Positions 10,186 to 20,487 of a stretch of 64,000 nucleotides of DNA are shown in pieces. Where the stretch lies: NCBI RefSeq assembly GCF_000092825.1, contig NC_014168.1, positions 1,107,946-1,171,945 on the forward strand, read 5' to 3'. Under the pieces are notes generated by a model. The model made no database searches. It saw nothing but the letters and a program-made list of their open reading frames with translations, and was not told the DNA's origin. Source of the stretch: Segniliparus rotundus DSM 44985. Its GTDB lineage: Bacteria; Actinomycetota; Actinomycetes; Mycobacteriales; Mycobacteriaceae. Within the stretch, counting starts at the first letter, position 1; every line of letters begins with the position of its first letter. The position numbers and the translations under genes are program-made.

Positions 10186-11223
10186 ATGCGTATTGGGACG
10201 ATAGTCAACTATGCCGGTGGGTTTGTCGAGGTCGCGGATGAGATCGCGGAATTGGAGAAGGTCGGTCTCGACATCGTCTTCGTCCCAGAGGCCTACTCGT
10301 TCGACGCCGCCAGCCAACTGGGCTACTTGGCGGCCAAGACGTCCACCGTCACGCTCGCCTCGGGGGTTTTTCAGCTCTACACCCGGACCCCGACGCTCAT
10401 CGCTATGACCGCGGCTGGGCTGGACTACGTGTCGGGCGGGCGTTTCGTCCTTGGCCTCGGAGCCTCCGGGCCGCAGGTCATCGAAGGCTTCCATGGTGTG
10501 AAGTACGACGCGCCCCTCGGCCGCACCCGCGAGACCGTCGAGATCTGCCGGAAGGTCTGGAAGCGTGAGCGCCTCGAATACGAGGGCAAACACTTCACGG
10601 TGCCGTTGCCGCCGGAAAAAGGCACAGGTCTCGGCAAGGCCTTGAAGCTCATCAACCACCCTGTCCGCGACCGGATCCCCGTGGTGATCGCCGCCCTCGG
10701 CGCGAAGAATGTGGCCCTGACCGCGGAGATCGCCGAAGGCTGGCAGCCCATCTTCTTCATGCCGGAGAAAGCGGGCGACGTGTGGGGGGCGGCGCTCGCC
10801 GAGGGCAAGGCAAAACGCGCCCCGGAGCTGGGGGAGCTCGACGTGTTCGCGGGCCCTGCCCTCGCCATCGGCGAGAATGTGGAGCATTTGTTCGCGTTCG
10901 TCAAACCCATGCTCGCCCTGTACATCGGCGGCATGGGCGCCAAGGGCAAGAACTTCTACCACGGCTTGGCGACCACATACGGCTTTGGCAAGCAGGCCGA
11001 CGCCATTCAAGACCTGTACCTCGCGGGGAAAAAACAAGAGGCGGTCGAAGCCGTGCCCGACGAGCTGGTGCGGAGCATCTCGCTCATCGGCCCGAAGAGT
11101 TTCGTCGCCGAACGCGTCGCGGCGTTCAAAGAAGCCGGAGTGACCACGCTCAATGTGAACCCCTTGGCGGAGAACACGGCGGGGCGGGTCCAGCAGGTCG
11201 AGACTTTGGCCGGACTCCTCTGA
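10186..11223 (+). CDS. LLM-class F420-dependent oxidoreductase
   Basis: A 345-residue luciferase-like TIM-barrel protein. It has the N-terminal beta strand with NYAGGFVEVADEI, FVPEAYSFDAASQLGYLA, RTPTLIAMTAAGLD and GRFVLGLGASGPQVIEG, a pattern shared with mycobacterial F420 enzymes such as Rv3520c. Coenzyme F420 hydride transfer is inferred from family; the substrate is unknown. ATG 10186 lies 16 bp after gatA. It occupies a gene slot between gatA and pfkA that is empty in M. tuberculosis, so it looks like an insertion into a conserved operon. Confidence 0.88.
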   Translation: MRIGTIVNYAGGFVEVADEIAELEKVGLDIVFVPEAYSFDAASQLGYLAAKTSTVTLASGVFQLYTRTPTLIAMTAAGLDYVSGGRFVLGLGASGPQVIEGFHGVKYDAPLGRTRETVEICRKVWKRERLEYEGKHFTVPLPPEKGTGLGKALKLINHPVRDRIPVVIAALGAKNVALTAEIAEGWQPIFFMPEKAGDVWGAALAEGKAKRAPELGELDVFAGPALAIGENVEHLFAFVKPMLALYIGGMGAKGKNFYHGLATTYGFGKQADAIQDLYLAGKKQEAVEAVPDELVRSISLIGPKSFVAERVAAFKEAGVTTLNVNPLAENTAGRVQQVETLAGLL

Positions 11224-11259
11224 CTCAGCGCGCTTGCCGGCCACGGTATCCTGGCCTGT

Positions 11260-12294
11260 GTGAAACGGATCGGCGTTTTGACTGGCGGCGGAGACTGCCC
11301 GGGCTTGAATGCGGTTATCCGCGCTGTGGTGCGCACTTCTGTCGGCCGCTACCGCAGCACCGTCGTCGGTTTCCGCGACGGATGGCGGGGCCTTTTGGAG
11401 GACCGGCGCACCAAGCTCGACGACCTCGACAAAATTGACCGGATTTTGACGCGCGGCGGCACCATCCTCGGCACCGCGCGGGTGAACCCGGACAAGTTGC
11501 GCGCGGGTCTGGACCGGATCAAGCAGACCCTCGACGACAACGGGGTCGACGTGCTCATCCCCATCGGCGGCGAGGGCACGTTGACGGCGGCGAGCTGGTT
11601 GTCGGAATCCGGCGTCCCCGTGGTCGGCGTGCCGAAGACCATTGACAACGACATCGACTGCACGGATGTCACGTTCGGCTTCGACACCGCGTTGGCCATT
11701 GCGACAGATGCGATCGACCGGCTGCACACCACTGCCGAGTCCCATCAGCGGGTGATGCTCGTGGAGGTCATGGGCCGCCACGCGGGGTGGATCGCGCTGC
11801 ACGCCGGACTGGCCTCGGGCGCGCATCTCACCCTCATCCCCGAGGTGCCGTTCGACGTGGACGAGGTCTGCGCCATGATTAAGAAGCGTTTCCAGCGCGG
11901 CGACGCGCATTTCATCGTGGTGGTGGCGGAAGGAGCCGCTCCGGACCCTCGGTCGATGACGCTGGCCGAGGGCGGCGTCGACGAGTTCGGGCACAAGATT
12001 TTCACCGGTGTGTCGCAGCAGCTCGGCCGGGAGATCGAGAAACGGATCGGCAAAGAGGTTCGCGTGACTGTTCTCGGGCATGTGCAGCGCGGTGGAACGC
12101 CGACGCCGTTCGACCGGGTGCTCGCGACTCGGTACGGCGTGCACGCCGCCGAAGCGGCGCACAATGGCGGCGAAGGCAACATGGTGGCTCTGCACGGCAC
12201 GAAGATCGAGCTGGTCCCGTTGTCCGAGGCCACCAAACAGCTCAAACGGGTTCCGTCGGAGCGTTACGAAGAAGCCAGGGCTTTCTTCGGCTAG
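11260..12294 (+). CDS. pfkA: 6-phosphofructokinase (group III, ATP-type signature)
   Basis: Phosphorylates fructose-6-phosphate in glycolysis. The 344-residue protein has [25 protein letters not shown] (catalytic Asp), [10 protein letters not shown] and GHVQRGGTP. Residues 103-107 read GGEGT. The second-to-last Gly is the position that is Asp in pyrophosphate-dependent enzymes, so ATP use is predicted. GTG start at 11260. The gene lies between gatA and gatB, as in M. tuberculosis (Rv3010c), with a convergent ggH inserted after it. Confidence 0.95.
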   Translation: MKRIGVLTGGGDCPGLNAVIRAVVRTSVGRYRSTVVGFRDGWRGLLEDRRTKLDDLDKIDRILTRGGTILGTARVNPDKLRAGLDRIKQTLDDNGVDVLIPIGGEGTLTAASWLSESGVPVVGVPKTIDNDIDCTDVTFGFDTALAIATDAIDRLHTTAESHQRVMLVEVMGRHAGWIALHAGLASGAHLTLIPEVPFDVDEVCAMIKKRFQRGDAHFIVVVAEGAAPDPRSMTLAEGGVDEFGHKIFTGVSQQLGREIEKRIGKEVRVTVLGHVQRGGTPTPFDRVLATRYGVHAAEAAHNGGEGNMVALHGTKIELVPLSEATKQLKRVPSERYEEARAFFG

Positions 12295-12331
12295 CGTGTC
12301 GCAGCTGCGGAGTGAACCGGCGTGTCCGGGG

Positions 12332-13669
12332 TCAGCCCAGCCAGTCCAGCACTGCCGCGGCCGTCCAAGACTGTTGCATGCTGCCGAGCGCCTCGCCCGT
12401 GTGCGGCTCGTAGTATTCGGCGAATTTCCCGTCGGCCACCAGGCGCAGTGCCTCGTCTTTGAGCTGCGCCGCGCGTTCGGGCCAGCCCCTGCGCGCGAAG
12501 GCGAACGAGAAAATCCAGGTGATGACCGGCCACACCGGTCCTCGCCAGTACTCCTTGGGCCGGTACTGCTTCGACACTGGCGAGGTGGACGGCGGCAGAG
12601 CGTAGAGCAGGTCAGGATGTCCGCACCAACGTGAGCCTTCGAAAAGCCGGGCGAGGGCCATCTCCCTTGGCCGGTCCAAACCGCCGCAGATCAGCGGCGC
12701 GAACATGGCCAAGGTGTCGGTGGGAATCCGTTGCCCCGCGATGAGGTCGAAGTCGCTGGCCGCGCCGGAGCGGTGGTGCGCCGTGGAGGCCACTCCGGAG
12801 CGGAACAGCTCCGCCCACGCGCGCAGCTCCCGCACGTCCGCGTGGGGTTTGGCGTGGTCCTCGCCGATATACGCCAGCATCTCGCAGGCCATGGCGAAAA
12901 TCGCGGAGAAAAACACGTCTTGCACCTGGAAGCCCATGACGGCGGGCAGCTTCTCGTCGTCGTAGCCGACCGACTTCATCTGCTCGACCAGCCACAGGTA
13001 TCGGTCGTATTCGGCGTTCGTCGGACGCTGGCCGGGGTCGCCGACCACGGAAATGTCCTCGCGCACATATCCGGGCATCCGGCCGGGCACGACGTTCTCG
13101 TAGGCCGCGTCCCAGCGCGGGGAGTTGTCCATGCCCGATTCCCAGCCGTGGTAGAGCGTGATGAGGCCGTGTTGCCCTTGGTCCCTGGCGGTGGCGAGCC
13201 ATCGGTGCCAGCGCATGAGGTCCGGCCAGCGGCGGTTGAGGAATTCCTCAGCGACGCCGCGCACCGTCTTGCCCCTTCGGCGGGAGTGGTCGAGGATGCG
13301 CTGGACGGCGATGACGTGCACCGGGGGCTGGGTGATCCCGGAGGTCTCTGGTTTTTTCGGGGCCGAGGCCGCCAGCCTCGCGGTCTCCCAGCGCTCGGGG
13401 CCGGGGAAGTAGCCGGTGGCTGCTGGGGCGAAAACGATATGCGGGATCATCCCTGTGGACCATTGCGCCGAGAGGAGTGTGTCCAGCTCCCGCACGGCGC
13501 GCTCGACGCTGAGCGAGGCGAGTCCCGCCGCCACGATCGCGGCGTCCCAGCTCCACATGTGCGGGTAGAGCTTGGGCGCGGCCGTGGTCATGGCGCCGAG
13601 GTCGTTCCCTTTGAGCAAGTACGCGGCTCGTGCGGCGAGCTGGGTCGGGGAGAAGCCGCGGCGGATCAC
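12332..13669 (-). CDS. ggH: Glucosylglycerate hydrolase GgH (GH63)
   Basis: Hydrolyses glucosylglycerate to glucose and glycerate; in mycobacteria this happens on recovery from nitrogen starvation. The 445-residue product matches the characterised M. hassiacum enzyme over its whole length: FSPTQLAARAAYLLKGNDLG at the N-terminus, GWESGMDNSPRWD containing Asp181 (acid), and EYYEP containing Glu418 (base), one residue off the published numbering. GTG 13669 is the start; upstream codons do not fit the family. Divergent from gatB (60 bp) and convergent with pfkA (37 bp). Confidence 0.92.
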   Translation of the reverse strand: MIRRGFSPTQLAARAAYLLKGNDLGAMTTAAPKLYPHMWSWDAAIVAAGLASLSVERAVRELDTLLSAQWSTGMIPHIVFAPAATGYFPGPERWETARLAASAPKKPETSGITQPPVHVIAVQRILDHSRRRGKTVRGVAEEFLNRRWPDLMRWHRWLATARDQGQHGLITLYHGWESGMDNSPRWDAAYENVVPGRMPGYVREDISVVGDPGQRPTNAEYDRYLWLVEQMKSVGYDDEKLPAVMGFQVQDVFFSAIFAMACEMLAYIGEDHAKPHADVRELRAWAELFRSGVASTAHHRSGAASDFDLIAGQRIPTDTLAMFAPLICGGLDRPREMALARLFEGSRWCGHPDLLYALPPSTSPVSKQYRPKEYWRGPVWPVITWIFSFAFARRGWPERAAQLKDEALRLVADGKFAEYYEPHTGEALGSMQQSWTAAAVLDWLG

Positions 13670-13729
13670 CTGACCATTGTGCGGGAAACTCGTGTGTTCG
13701 GCATGGTTTGCGGAGGCTAGACTGTCCCG

Positions 13730-15238
13730 ATGACCACTGCTGCCGCTGATGTGTTGGACTATGACGAGGTCTTGGAGCGTTTCGACCCGGTGTTGGGCTT
13801 GGAAGTCCATGTGGAGCTCAACACCGCCACGAAGATGTTCTGCGGTTGCCGGGTGGTTTTCGGGGCGCCGCCGAACACCCAGGTCTGTCCGACGTGCCTC
13901 GGATTGCCGGGCGCGTTGCCCTCGCTCAACGAGAAGGCGCTCGAGTCGGCGGTGCGCATCGGGCTCGCCCTGGGTTGCGCGATCCGCCCTTGGGGGCGTT
14001 TCGCCCGGAAGAACTACTTCTACCCGGACATGCCGAAGAACTACCAGATCTCCCAGTACGACGAGCCGATCGCCGAGAACGGCGCGCTTGAGGTGACCTT
14101 GGAGGACGGGACTGCGGTCACCGTCGAGATCGAACGCGCGCATATGGAGGAGGACACCGGCAAGCTCACGCACATCGGCAGCTCGGACGGCCGCATTGGC
14201 GGGGCGGACCAGTCGCTCGTGGACTTCAACCGGGCGGGCACTCCGTTGATCGAGATCGTCACCAAGCCCATTGTCGGCACGGGCGCCCGTGCCCCGGAAG
14301 TCGCGAGGGCCTACGTCACGGCGTTGCGGGAGCTGCTCGGCGCGCTCGGGGTCTCGGATGTGCGCATGGAGCAAGGATCGTTGCGTTGCGACGCGAACGT
14401 CTCGCTCATGGCCAAGGGCGCGCAAGAGTTCGGGACGCGCACCGAGACGAAGAACGTGAACTCCTTGCGCAGCGTGGAGACCGCTGTTCGCCACGAGATG
14501 CGCAGGCAAGCGGCAGTGCTCGTCAACGGCGGCGAGATTTTGCAGGAGACCAGGCACTACCAGGACGACGGGACGACCAAGCCGGGACGGATCAAAGAGA
14601 CCGCCGCGGATTACCGCTATTTCCCCGAGCCTGATCTTGTGCCGGTGGCCCCGGACCCGGCTTGGGTGCAGAGTTTGCGCGCGACCCTGCCGGAGCCTCC
14701 TGCGCGGCGCCGGGCGCGGTTGCAGGCCGAATGGGGCTTCAGCGACGAGGTGATGCGGGATGTGGTGAACGCGGGCGCTGTGGAGCTCATCATCGAAAGC
14801 GTCGAGGCGGGCGCGGGTGCGGACGCGGCGCGGGGAGTGTGGCTCTCCCAGCTCTCCCGTGTCGCGAACGAGCGAGGGGTGGCGCTCGCCGACCTGCCGA
14901 TCACCCCGGCCCAGGTGGCGAAGACGCTCGCGCTTGTCGCCTCTGGAGAGCTCACCAGCAAAATGGCGGCGCAAGTGATCGACGGGGTGCTCGCAGGGGA
15001 GGGCGAGCCCGATGCGGTCGTCGCGCAGCGGGGTTTGAAGGTCGTGCGCGACGACGGCGCGCTCCAGGCCGCCGTTGACGCGGCGCTCGCGCAGTTCCCG
15101 TCCGAGGCCGACGCGATCCGTGAAGGCAGGCAGCAGGCGATCGGCCCGGTCATGGGCGCGGTGATGAAGGCGATGAAAGGACAGGCGGACGGCAAAGCTG
15201 TTCGCGCCTTGATCCTGAAGTCCTGCGGGCAGGGGTAG
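13730..15238 (+). CDS. gatB: Aspartyl/glutamyl-tRNA amidotransferase subunit B
   Basis: Subunit of GatCAB that activates the tRNA-bound Asp/Glu with ATP and transfers ammonia. The 502-residue protein shows [18 protein letters not shown], the Cys pair of the zinc site (FCGC...CPTC), [33 protein letters not shown]-type motif and a C-terminal YqeY-like tail domain. ATG 13730. Separated from gatC-gatA by three genes, so it probably has its own promoter in the 60-bp gap to ggH. Confidence 0.97.
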   Translation: MTTAAADVLDYDEVLERFDPVLGLEVHVELNTATKMFCGCRVVFGAPPNTQVCPTCLGLPGALPSLNEKALESAVRIGLALGCAIRPWGRFARKNYFYPDMPKNYQISQYDEPIAENGALEVTLEDGTAVTVEIERAHMEEDTGKLTHIGSSDGRIGGADQSLVDFNRAGTPLIEIVTKPIVGTGARAPEVARAYVTALRELLGALGVSDVRMEQGSLRCDANVSLMAKGAQEFGTRTETKNVNSLRSVETAVRHEMRRQAAVLVNGGEILQETRHYQDDGTTKPGRIKETAADYRYFPEPDLVPVAPDPAWVQSLRATLPEPPARRRARLQAEWGFSDEVMRDVVNAGAVELIIESVEAGAGADAARGVWLSQLSRVANERGVALADLPITPAQVAKTLALVASGELTSKMAAQVIDGVLAGEGEPDAVVAQRGLKVVRDDGALQAAVDAALAQFPSEADAIREGRQQAIGPVMGAVMKAMKGQADGKAVRALILKSCGQG

Positions 15239-15281
15239 ATCCGGAGCCGGCCGATCCCGTGTGAGCCTTCTCGCGTAAGCC

Positions 15282-15800
15282 GTGAGTGTGTCGTATAGCA
15301 GTGTTATTTACACACTCTGTGCTTTCGAGCGCCCCTTGGAAAGGCTGGCGGCTGCGGACGAGGCGGCATTGGTCGAGTTCGGCGCGACGGGCATCGCGTT
15401 TGTCGAGCGCAGCGGATTGCGGGTCCTCATCGCGCAACGCGGCAAAGCGCGCTGCTGGATGCCGTACGAGGGGAATGAGAACCACATCGGCGCCATGTAC
15501 GCGGGGGCGTTGGTCACGTTGGCCGAGCTTCCCGGCGGTCTACTGTATTTGACCTCGTTCGACACGCGCAGTTCTTCCCCATCGTCAAAGAGATGAACAT
15601 TCAGTTCCACAAGCCCGTCACAAGCGACGTCACCGTGGAGATCTGCCTCGCAGAGGAGGCCATCGCCGCGATCCAAGAGGAGGCGCAGGCGAAGGGCAAG
15701 GCCGATTTCGTCCTCGAAGGGGAGCTGAAGACGCAGGACGGCGTCCTGGCCGCGACCAGCCGGGGGATGTACCAGCTTCGCGCCATCGGCGAGAAGCGGT
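15282..15800 (+). pseudogene. YiiD-C-type hotdog thioesterase, disrupted by a -1 frameshift
   Basis: Two consecutive frames together encode one hotdog thioesterase-like domain. The first ends SFDTRSSSPSSKR (stop near 15596). The other frame continues FFPIVKEMNIQFHKPVTSDV and ends near YQLRAIG. Relatives read FDVRRFYPIIKEM here, so one base is missing around 15570-15578. The second frame also has no stop at the expected end and runs on antisense into the lppZ-like gene. GTG 15282 is a tentative start. This is a pseudogene, or a sequencing error in the DTR/QFF junction. Confidence 0.7.
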
Positions 15801-16990
15801 CAGTCGTCTTTCGGTTTCGGCGGTTCGCCGAAACCGGGGACGTTGCCGCCGCCGCCTCCGCCGCCGGCGCTGCAGACCACACGGTCATCGACGTTCTCGT
15901 TCGGCTTGCCGCCGGGGGAGCGATTGACTGTGCCGAAGCACAGCATGCCCGAGGCGGAGGCCGCGACGTCGCCGAGCGCGCCGTACTTGCCGTCCACTGC
16001 CACCACGGGCGGGGCAGGCAGGCCGCTGGCTCCGGTCGGCATCGTGAGTGTGAGGAGTTTGTCGCGCACCGCCACGAAGGCGACCATTTTTTTCACAGCG
16101 CACCCGGACACCCCCGGCCGGTCCGGCCAGCTCCACACCAGCTGCGGCGATTTCGTCCCTTTCGGAATGCGCAGCAGCTCGTCTTTCACGGGGCTGCGAT
16201 TCGTGTACCACAGCGTGGAGTCGGGGTCGTCGATATCAAAGCAGAGCGCCCCGCCTGAGCCGAGGCCGCTCGTGATGATTTCCGGTTCGGCGTGCGCGCC
16301 GCCCTCCAGCTGGTTCGGTTCGATTCGCAAGATTTTCCCCGCGAGGGAGTTCGGGTCCGCCGCCGCGGCTTCGTCGCCAGCGCTGCTGGTGAGCACGTAC
16401 AGCGCGCCGCCAGGTCCAAACTGGATCGACCCGTAGTTGCCGTCGGCGGTGTGCGGAATGCCGACCAGGACGTCGCTCGCGCCGCCCTCTTTTGTCAATC
16501 GGACCACGCGGTTGTCGCTCGGCGTCGAGATATAGGCGAAGATGGCGCCGTCAGTGCCGAACTGGGGCGAAAGGGCGATGTCCATGAGCCCCCCGTCGCC
16601 TGCCGCGTTCACATCCACATGCGTGACCAGCGCGGGCTTCTGGCTCGGCCCGCGTTTTGCGAGCAGAATGTTCCCCGTGCCGCGCTCGGCGACCAACGCT
16701 GCCTGGGCTCCGGGAATCGGGGCTATACCGCCGGTGATATTGATGCAGGTGGCGATGACAGCGGGATCCAGATCCTCGCACGGCCCCGGTTTGCGGTCGT
16801 CCGGTCCCTGCTGCTCCTGCGGCGGGGAGGGCTGTTGTTGTTCAGGCGGCGGCTTTTTCCCGCCGCTGAGCGCGCCTTGGAAGGCGTCTTGGAACGGCGA
16901 GTTGTTGAGGTGCTCGAAGTCGGCGCAACCTGCGACGAGGGGGAGGGCGCAAGCGAGTGCGGCCGAAGCCGCGAAGGCGCGGAATTTCAT
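15800..16990 (-). CDS. lppZ: LppZ-like beta-propeller lipoprotein
   Basis: A 396-residue secreted lipoprotein: basic start, hydrophobic stretch and lipobox LVAGC (Cys about residue 21), then a Pro/Gln-rich linker and a six-bladed propeller of the PQQ-sugar-dehydrogenase/NHL type ([43 protein letters not shown]). It matches LppZ (Rv3006), which lies in the same gatB neighbourhood of M. tuberculosis. No quinone-binding residues can be confirmed, and the function is unknown. The start overlaps the ilvD stop by 4 bp (ATGA), so the two are translationally coupled. Confidence 0.85.
   Translation of the reverse strand: MKFRAFAASAALACALPLVAGCADFEHLNNSPFQDAFQGALSGGKKPPPEQQQPSPPQEQQGPDDRKPGPCEDLDPAVIATCINITGGIAPIPGAQAALVAERGTGNILLAKRGPSQKPALVTHVDVNAAGDGGLMDIALSPQFGTDGAIFAYISTPSDNRVVRLTKEGGASDVLVGIPHTADGNYGSIQFGPGGALYVLTSSAGDEAAAADPNSLAGKILRIEPNQLEGGAHAEPEIITSGLGSGGALCFDIDDPDSTLWYTNRSPVKDELLRIPKGTKSPQLVWSWPDRPGVSGCAVKKMVAFVAVRDKLLTLTMPTGASGLPAPPVVAVDGKYGALGDVAASASGMLCFGTVNRSPGGKPNENVDDRVVCSAGGGGGGGNVPGFGEPPKPKDD
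15812..15836. terminator. 10-bp stem hairpin at the convergent thioesterase/lppZ junction
   Basis: Perfect 10-bp inverted repeat with a 5-base loop inside the last codons of the leftward lipoprotein gene. There is no U-run, so it is only a possible terminator for the rightward transcript. Confidence 0.35.
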
Positions 16991-18834
16991 CGTGCGGGCA
17001 CTCTCCGCACTGCGCCTTGGTCCGCGGACGTCGCCATGGCGGCGTACGCCCGCAGTGCCGCCGTCACCGTCCGCTGGCGCGCCAGGGGGGTCCACGGGCG
17101 CTCGGAGGCCTCCATCTTTGCGCGGCGCTCGGCGAGGACGTCGTCGTGGACGAGCAGTTCAAGGGCTCGGGTGGCGACGTCGATGCGGATCTGGTCGCCG
17201 TTCTCGACCAGGCCGATCACGCCCCCGGAGGCCGCCTCGGGGGACACATGGCCGATCGACAGGCCCGACGTGCCGCCGGAGAAGCGTCCGTCGGTGATGA
17301 GCGCGCAGACCTTCCCAAGGCCCATGCCTTTCAAGAACGACGTGGGGTGCAGCATCTCTTGCATGCCCGGCCCACCGGCGGGGCCCTCGTAGCGAACGAC
17401 CACGATATCGCCGGGTTTGATCTTTTTGCCGAGAATGGCCGAGACGGCCTCCTCTTGGGATTCGACCACCACGGCAGGGCCTTGGAAGGAGAACAGGTCT
17501 TGGTCGATGCCCGCTGTTTTGAGGATCGCGCCGTCGGGAGCGAGGTTCCCGCGCAGCACTACGAGCCCGCCCTCTTTGGTGTAGGCGTGCTCCACGTCGC
17601 GGATGCATCCGCCTGCCGCGTCCAGGTCCAGGCTCGACCAGCGGTTCTTGGTGGAAAAAGGCTCGGTGGTCCGCACGCCGCCGGGTGCGGCGTGGAAAAG
17701 TTCGACGGCTTCGTCCGAGGCCTTGCCGGAACGGACGTCCCAGGTGTCGAGCCATTCGTCCATTGTGCGCGAGTGGACGGTGTGCACGTCCTCGTGCAGC
17801 AGGCCCGCGCGGCGCAGCTCGCCGAGGATCGCGGGGATGCCGCCCGCGCGATGCACGTCCTCCATGTGGTAGTCGGAGTTCGGGGCGACCTTGGAAAGGC
17901 AGGGCACTCGGCGGCTGACCGCGTCGATGTCGGCGAGGGCGAAGGGCACCTCGCCCTCGTTCGCGGCGGCGAGGATGTGCAGCACGGTGTTCGTCGAGCC
18001 GCCCATCGCCACATCGAGCGCCATGGCGTTCGCGAAAGCCTTCGGGGTGGCGATGTTGCGGGGCAGCACCGAGTCGTCGTCCTCGTGGTACCAGCGCTTG
18101 GCGGCCTCGACGACTGTGAAGCCCGCCCGCTCGAAAAGCGCGCGCCGGGCGGCGTGGGTGGCGAGGGTGGAACCGTTGCCGGGCAAGGAAAGGCCCAATG
18201 CCTCGGTGAGGCAGTTCATCGAGTTCGCGGTGAACATGCCCGAGCAGGAGCCGCAGGTGGGGCACGCGCTGCGCTCGATCTCGTCGAGGCTGTCGTCGGT
18301 GACGGCCTCGTTCGCGCTCGCCGAGATAGCGGTGATGAGGTCTGTGGGAGCATGGGCCACGCCGTCGGCGATCACCGCTTTCCCGGCCTCCATGGGGCCT
18401 CCGGAGACGAAGACGGCGGGGATGTTCAGGCGCATTGCCGCGTTGAGCATCCCAGGGGTGATTTTGTCGCAGTTCGAAATGCAGACCAGGGCGTCGGCGG
18501 TGTGCGCGTTCACCATGTACTCGACCGAGTCGGAGATGAGTTCGCGGCTGGGCAGGGAGTACAGCATGCCGCCGTGGCCCATGGCGATGCCGTCGTCCAC
18601 GGCGATGGTGTGGAACTCTCGCGCGACGCCGCCCGCCGCGCGGACGGCGTCGGCCACGATCTCTCCGACGTTTTTCAGATGGACGTGCCCCGGAACGAAC
18701 TGGGTGTAGGAATTGGCGATGGCGACGATGGGCTTGCCGAAATCGGAGTCGGTGAGACCAGTGGCGCGCCAGAGCGAACGCGCACCGGCCGCTGCTCGGC
18801 CGATGGTGGTGGTTCTGGATCGAAGTGGCGGCAT
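16987..18834 (-). CDS. ilvD: Dihydroxy-acid dehydratase IlvD
   Basis: Iron-sulfur dehydratase of valine, isoleucine and leucine synthesis. 615 residues, the length of the E. coli-type enzyme. Cluster/active-site cysteines appear in SNCDKITPG and [16 protein letters not shown]; the C-terminal domain has [23 protein letters not shown] 18834. It forms an overlapping pair with the LppZ-like gene. It also functionally links with ilvA at 5.7 kb, although the two are not contiguous. Confidence 0.97.
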   Translation of the reverse strand: MPPLRSRTTTIGRAAAGARSLWRATGLTDSDFGKPIVAIANSYTQFVPGHVHLKNVGEIVADAVRAAGGVAREFHTIAVDDGIAMGHGGMLYSLPSRELISDSVEYMVNAHTADALVCISNCDKITPGMLNAAMRLNIPAVFVSGGPMEAGKAVIADGVAHAPTDLITAISASANEAVTDDSLDEIERSACPTCGSCSGMFTANSMNCLTEALGLSLPGNGSTLATHAARRALFERAGFTVVEAAKRWYHEDDDSVLPRNIATPKAFANAMALDVAMGGSTNTVLHILAAANEGEVPFALADIDAVSRRVPCLSKVAPNSDYHMEDVHRAGGIPAILGELRRAGLLHEDVHTVHSRTMDEWLDTWDVRSGKASDEAVELFHAAPGGVRTTEPFSTKNRWSSLDLDAAGGCIRDVEHAYTKEGGLVVLRGNLAPDGAILKTAGIDQDLFSFQGPAVVVESQEEAVSAILGKKIKPGDIVVVRYEGPAGGPGMQEMLHPTSFLKGMGLGKVCALITDGRFSGGTSGLSIGHVSPEAASGGVIGLVENGDQIRIDVATRALELLVHDDVLAERRAKMEASERPWTPLARQRTVTAALRAYAAMATSADQGAVRRVPAR

Positions 18835-19009
18835 CCGCTTAGTTTACCTGTCGTGGGGCCCTCTCGAGGAATGCGGCAGAAACCGTGCTCGGGCTGTGCG
18901 CGCCGAGCGGGCGCGGCCCGAAGCGAGCAGACCGCGGCCCGACACGGCGGACGGCTCCCGGCGCAGTGTCGGGCATTGCTCCCCGCGCTGGCTATAACGG
19001 GGTCCTGTG

Positions 19010-19066
19010 TTGTAGCTCTCTGTGTGAGGTTTAGATTGTCTGGTGGCCCGCATGCGGGCCACCAGA
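19010..19066 (+). promoter_or_regulatory. Candidate promoter with perfect 28-bp palindrome (operator)
   Basis: TTGTAG (19010-19015) and TAGATT (19032-19037) are spaced 16 bp and could be -35/-10. The predicted start falls inside 19039-19066, a perfect palindrome with 14-bp arms and no loop. This suggests repressor control of the SRPBCC gene starting at 19123; a hairpin in the leader is the alternative. Confidence 0.5.
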
Positions 19067-19122
19067 GAATCGTTCCAAGCCCAAAAAGCTTGTCGGATCG
19101 AGCCGCAAAGGACAGCAGAGAT

Positions 19123-19794
19123 ATGACCGAACCCCAGAACGCTCCCGCGCAGCCTGCCGCGCCGAGCTCTTACCCCGCGTACGATCCCGCCGCGGACGAC
19201 AAGCTCTTGTACAGCATCGCCGCCGCGGCCGTCGCGCTTCCCTTGGTCGCCCTCGCTTTCCTGGTGTTCGCCTCCCGGGGCTCCAAGGCCCCGTTCCGTT
19301 TCGGCGCGAAGGGCATTCTCGACAAGGCCGAGTTCAACGACTACCTCAAAACCGGATCCTTCCGCGCCAATGCGACGGTGAAGTTCAAACACCCGGTCGA
19401 GAAGATCTGGCAGGTGCTCACCGGCGAGCACGCGTTCAGCTGGCTCCCCGGCGTCAAGGGCGTGCATTACGTCGGCACACCGGGCGAGGGCGCGGTCCGT
19501 TACCTCAAAACTCTCCCTCTCGCGCTGGGCGAGCAGGTCGTCGAGTACGAAGAGGGTAAGGTCTTCGGCTACACAGGGACCGGCGCGTCGCTGCCTGTGC
19601 TCAAGCACCTGGCTTCTCAATACAACTTCGAGCCGACCAAGCGGGGCGGCACCAAAGTCACCTGGAAGCTGGCGGCGACTCCGAAGGTCGTCGGCTTCCT
19701 GCCGCTGTGGCTGGCCGGGCCGCTCGCCAAACCGGCCCTGAAGGTCGCGTTGCGGCTGGCCAACAGCACGATCTTCCCGGCGGACAAGAAGTAA
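19123..19794 (+). CDS. Membrane-anchored SRPBCC (START-like) protein
   Basis: A 223-residue protein: Pro/Ala-rich N-terminus, one hydrophobic helix at about residues 27-49, then an SRPBCC/polyketide-cyclase-like fold (FRANATVKFKHPVEKIWQVL...FSWLPGVKGVHYVG...VTWKLAATP). Such folds bind hydrophobic ligands; no catalytic residue is evident. ATG 19123 with AAAGGA about 11 bp upstream. Alone between ilvD (divergent) and the stress-protein gene. Confidence 0.78.
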   Translation: MTEPQNAPAQPAAPSSYPAYDPAADDKLLYSIAAAAVALPLVALAFLVFASRGSKAPFRFGAKGILDKAEFNDYLKTGSFRANATVKFKHPVEKIWQVLTGEHAFSWLPGVKGVHYVGTPGEGAVRYLKTLPLALGEQVVEYEEGKVFGYTGTGASLPVLKHLASQYNFEPTKRGGTKVTWKLAATPKVVGFLPLWLAGPLAKPALKVALRLANSTIFPADKK

Positions 19795-19950
19795 GCGCGC
19801 GTTCCCCAGGCAGGGGTCCGTTTGTGACATGTTTTGCGATTGTCCTTGCTTCCAGCGAGGACAGGCTTTACCGTGAGATGGCGCACATCGCGCAGAGAGA
19901 TCAAGAGGTTCCGCGCCGCTGCTGGCGGCGTGGGCGAAGGAGGTAACAAG

Positions 19951-20400
19951 GTGGCGTTATACCGCAGCGTGGTGGTGGGCACCGACGGCTCTGAATCGTC
20001 GTTCCGTGCAGTGGAACGCGCTGCAGAGGTCTCTGGCGCGGCGGGGGCGACCTTGTACATCGCGACGGCGTATCAGCAGGGCGCCGCTGCTGGCGGCGCT
20101 GCGGCGGACGCGCTCAAGGGCGAAGCTTTCCAGATCACCGGCAGCACGCCCGCGTACGAGATCCTGCGGGCCGCGACTGACCGCGCGAAAAAAGCGGGGG
20201 CGCAGAATATCGAACAGCGCGCCATTGAGGGAAAGAACCCGGTGGACGCCTTGATCGACCTCGTCATCGGCGTGAAAGCAGACCTCCTCGTGGTCGGCAA
20301 CCGGGGGCTCTCGTCCATCACGGGACGCCTCTTGGGCTCCGTGCCTTCCGATGTCGCCCGCAGGGCCGACATCGATGTGCTCATCGTCCACACCGTCTAG
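19951..20400 (+). CDS. Universal stress protein (Rv1636/TB15.3-like)
   Basis: A 149-residue single-domain Usp: VVVGTDGSESSFRAVERA at the N-terminus, YEILRAATDRAKKAGA, and the nucleotide-loop GNRGLSSITGRLLGSVPSDVARRA. It is closest in pattern to M. tuberculosis TB15.3, which is reported to bind cAMP. GTG 19951 is preceded by a very strong AAGGAGGT. The 156 bp before it hold no other gene. Confidence 0.9.
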   Translation: MALYRSVVVGTDGSESSFRAVERAAEVSGAAGATLYIATAYQQGAAAGGAAADALKGEAFQITGSTPAYEILRAATDRAKKAGAQNIEQRAIEGKNPVDALIDLVIGVKADLLVVGNRGLSSITGRLLGSVPSDVARRADIDVLIVHTV

Positions 20401-20487
20401 ACCGTGTAACGCCCTGGACCGTGCCGGCAGACGCACACGTTTTCCTCGCGCTTCGCCGTCCGCCCGCGCGGCTTCTCGCCGCCTCGC

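Noticed and set aside
9787-12195. 802-codon minus frame over gatA, LLM and pfkA
   Set aside because: Shadow of three well-supported plus genes.
15593-16258. Long C-terminal extension of the thioesterase frame
   Set aside because: Beyond about 15800 it is antisense to the lipoprotein gene and has no domain character.
16957-19122. Very long plus-strand open frame across ilvD and lppZ
   Set aside because: Antisense to two certain genes; only its last part (from 19123) is a real protein.
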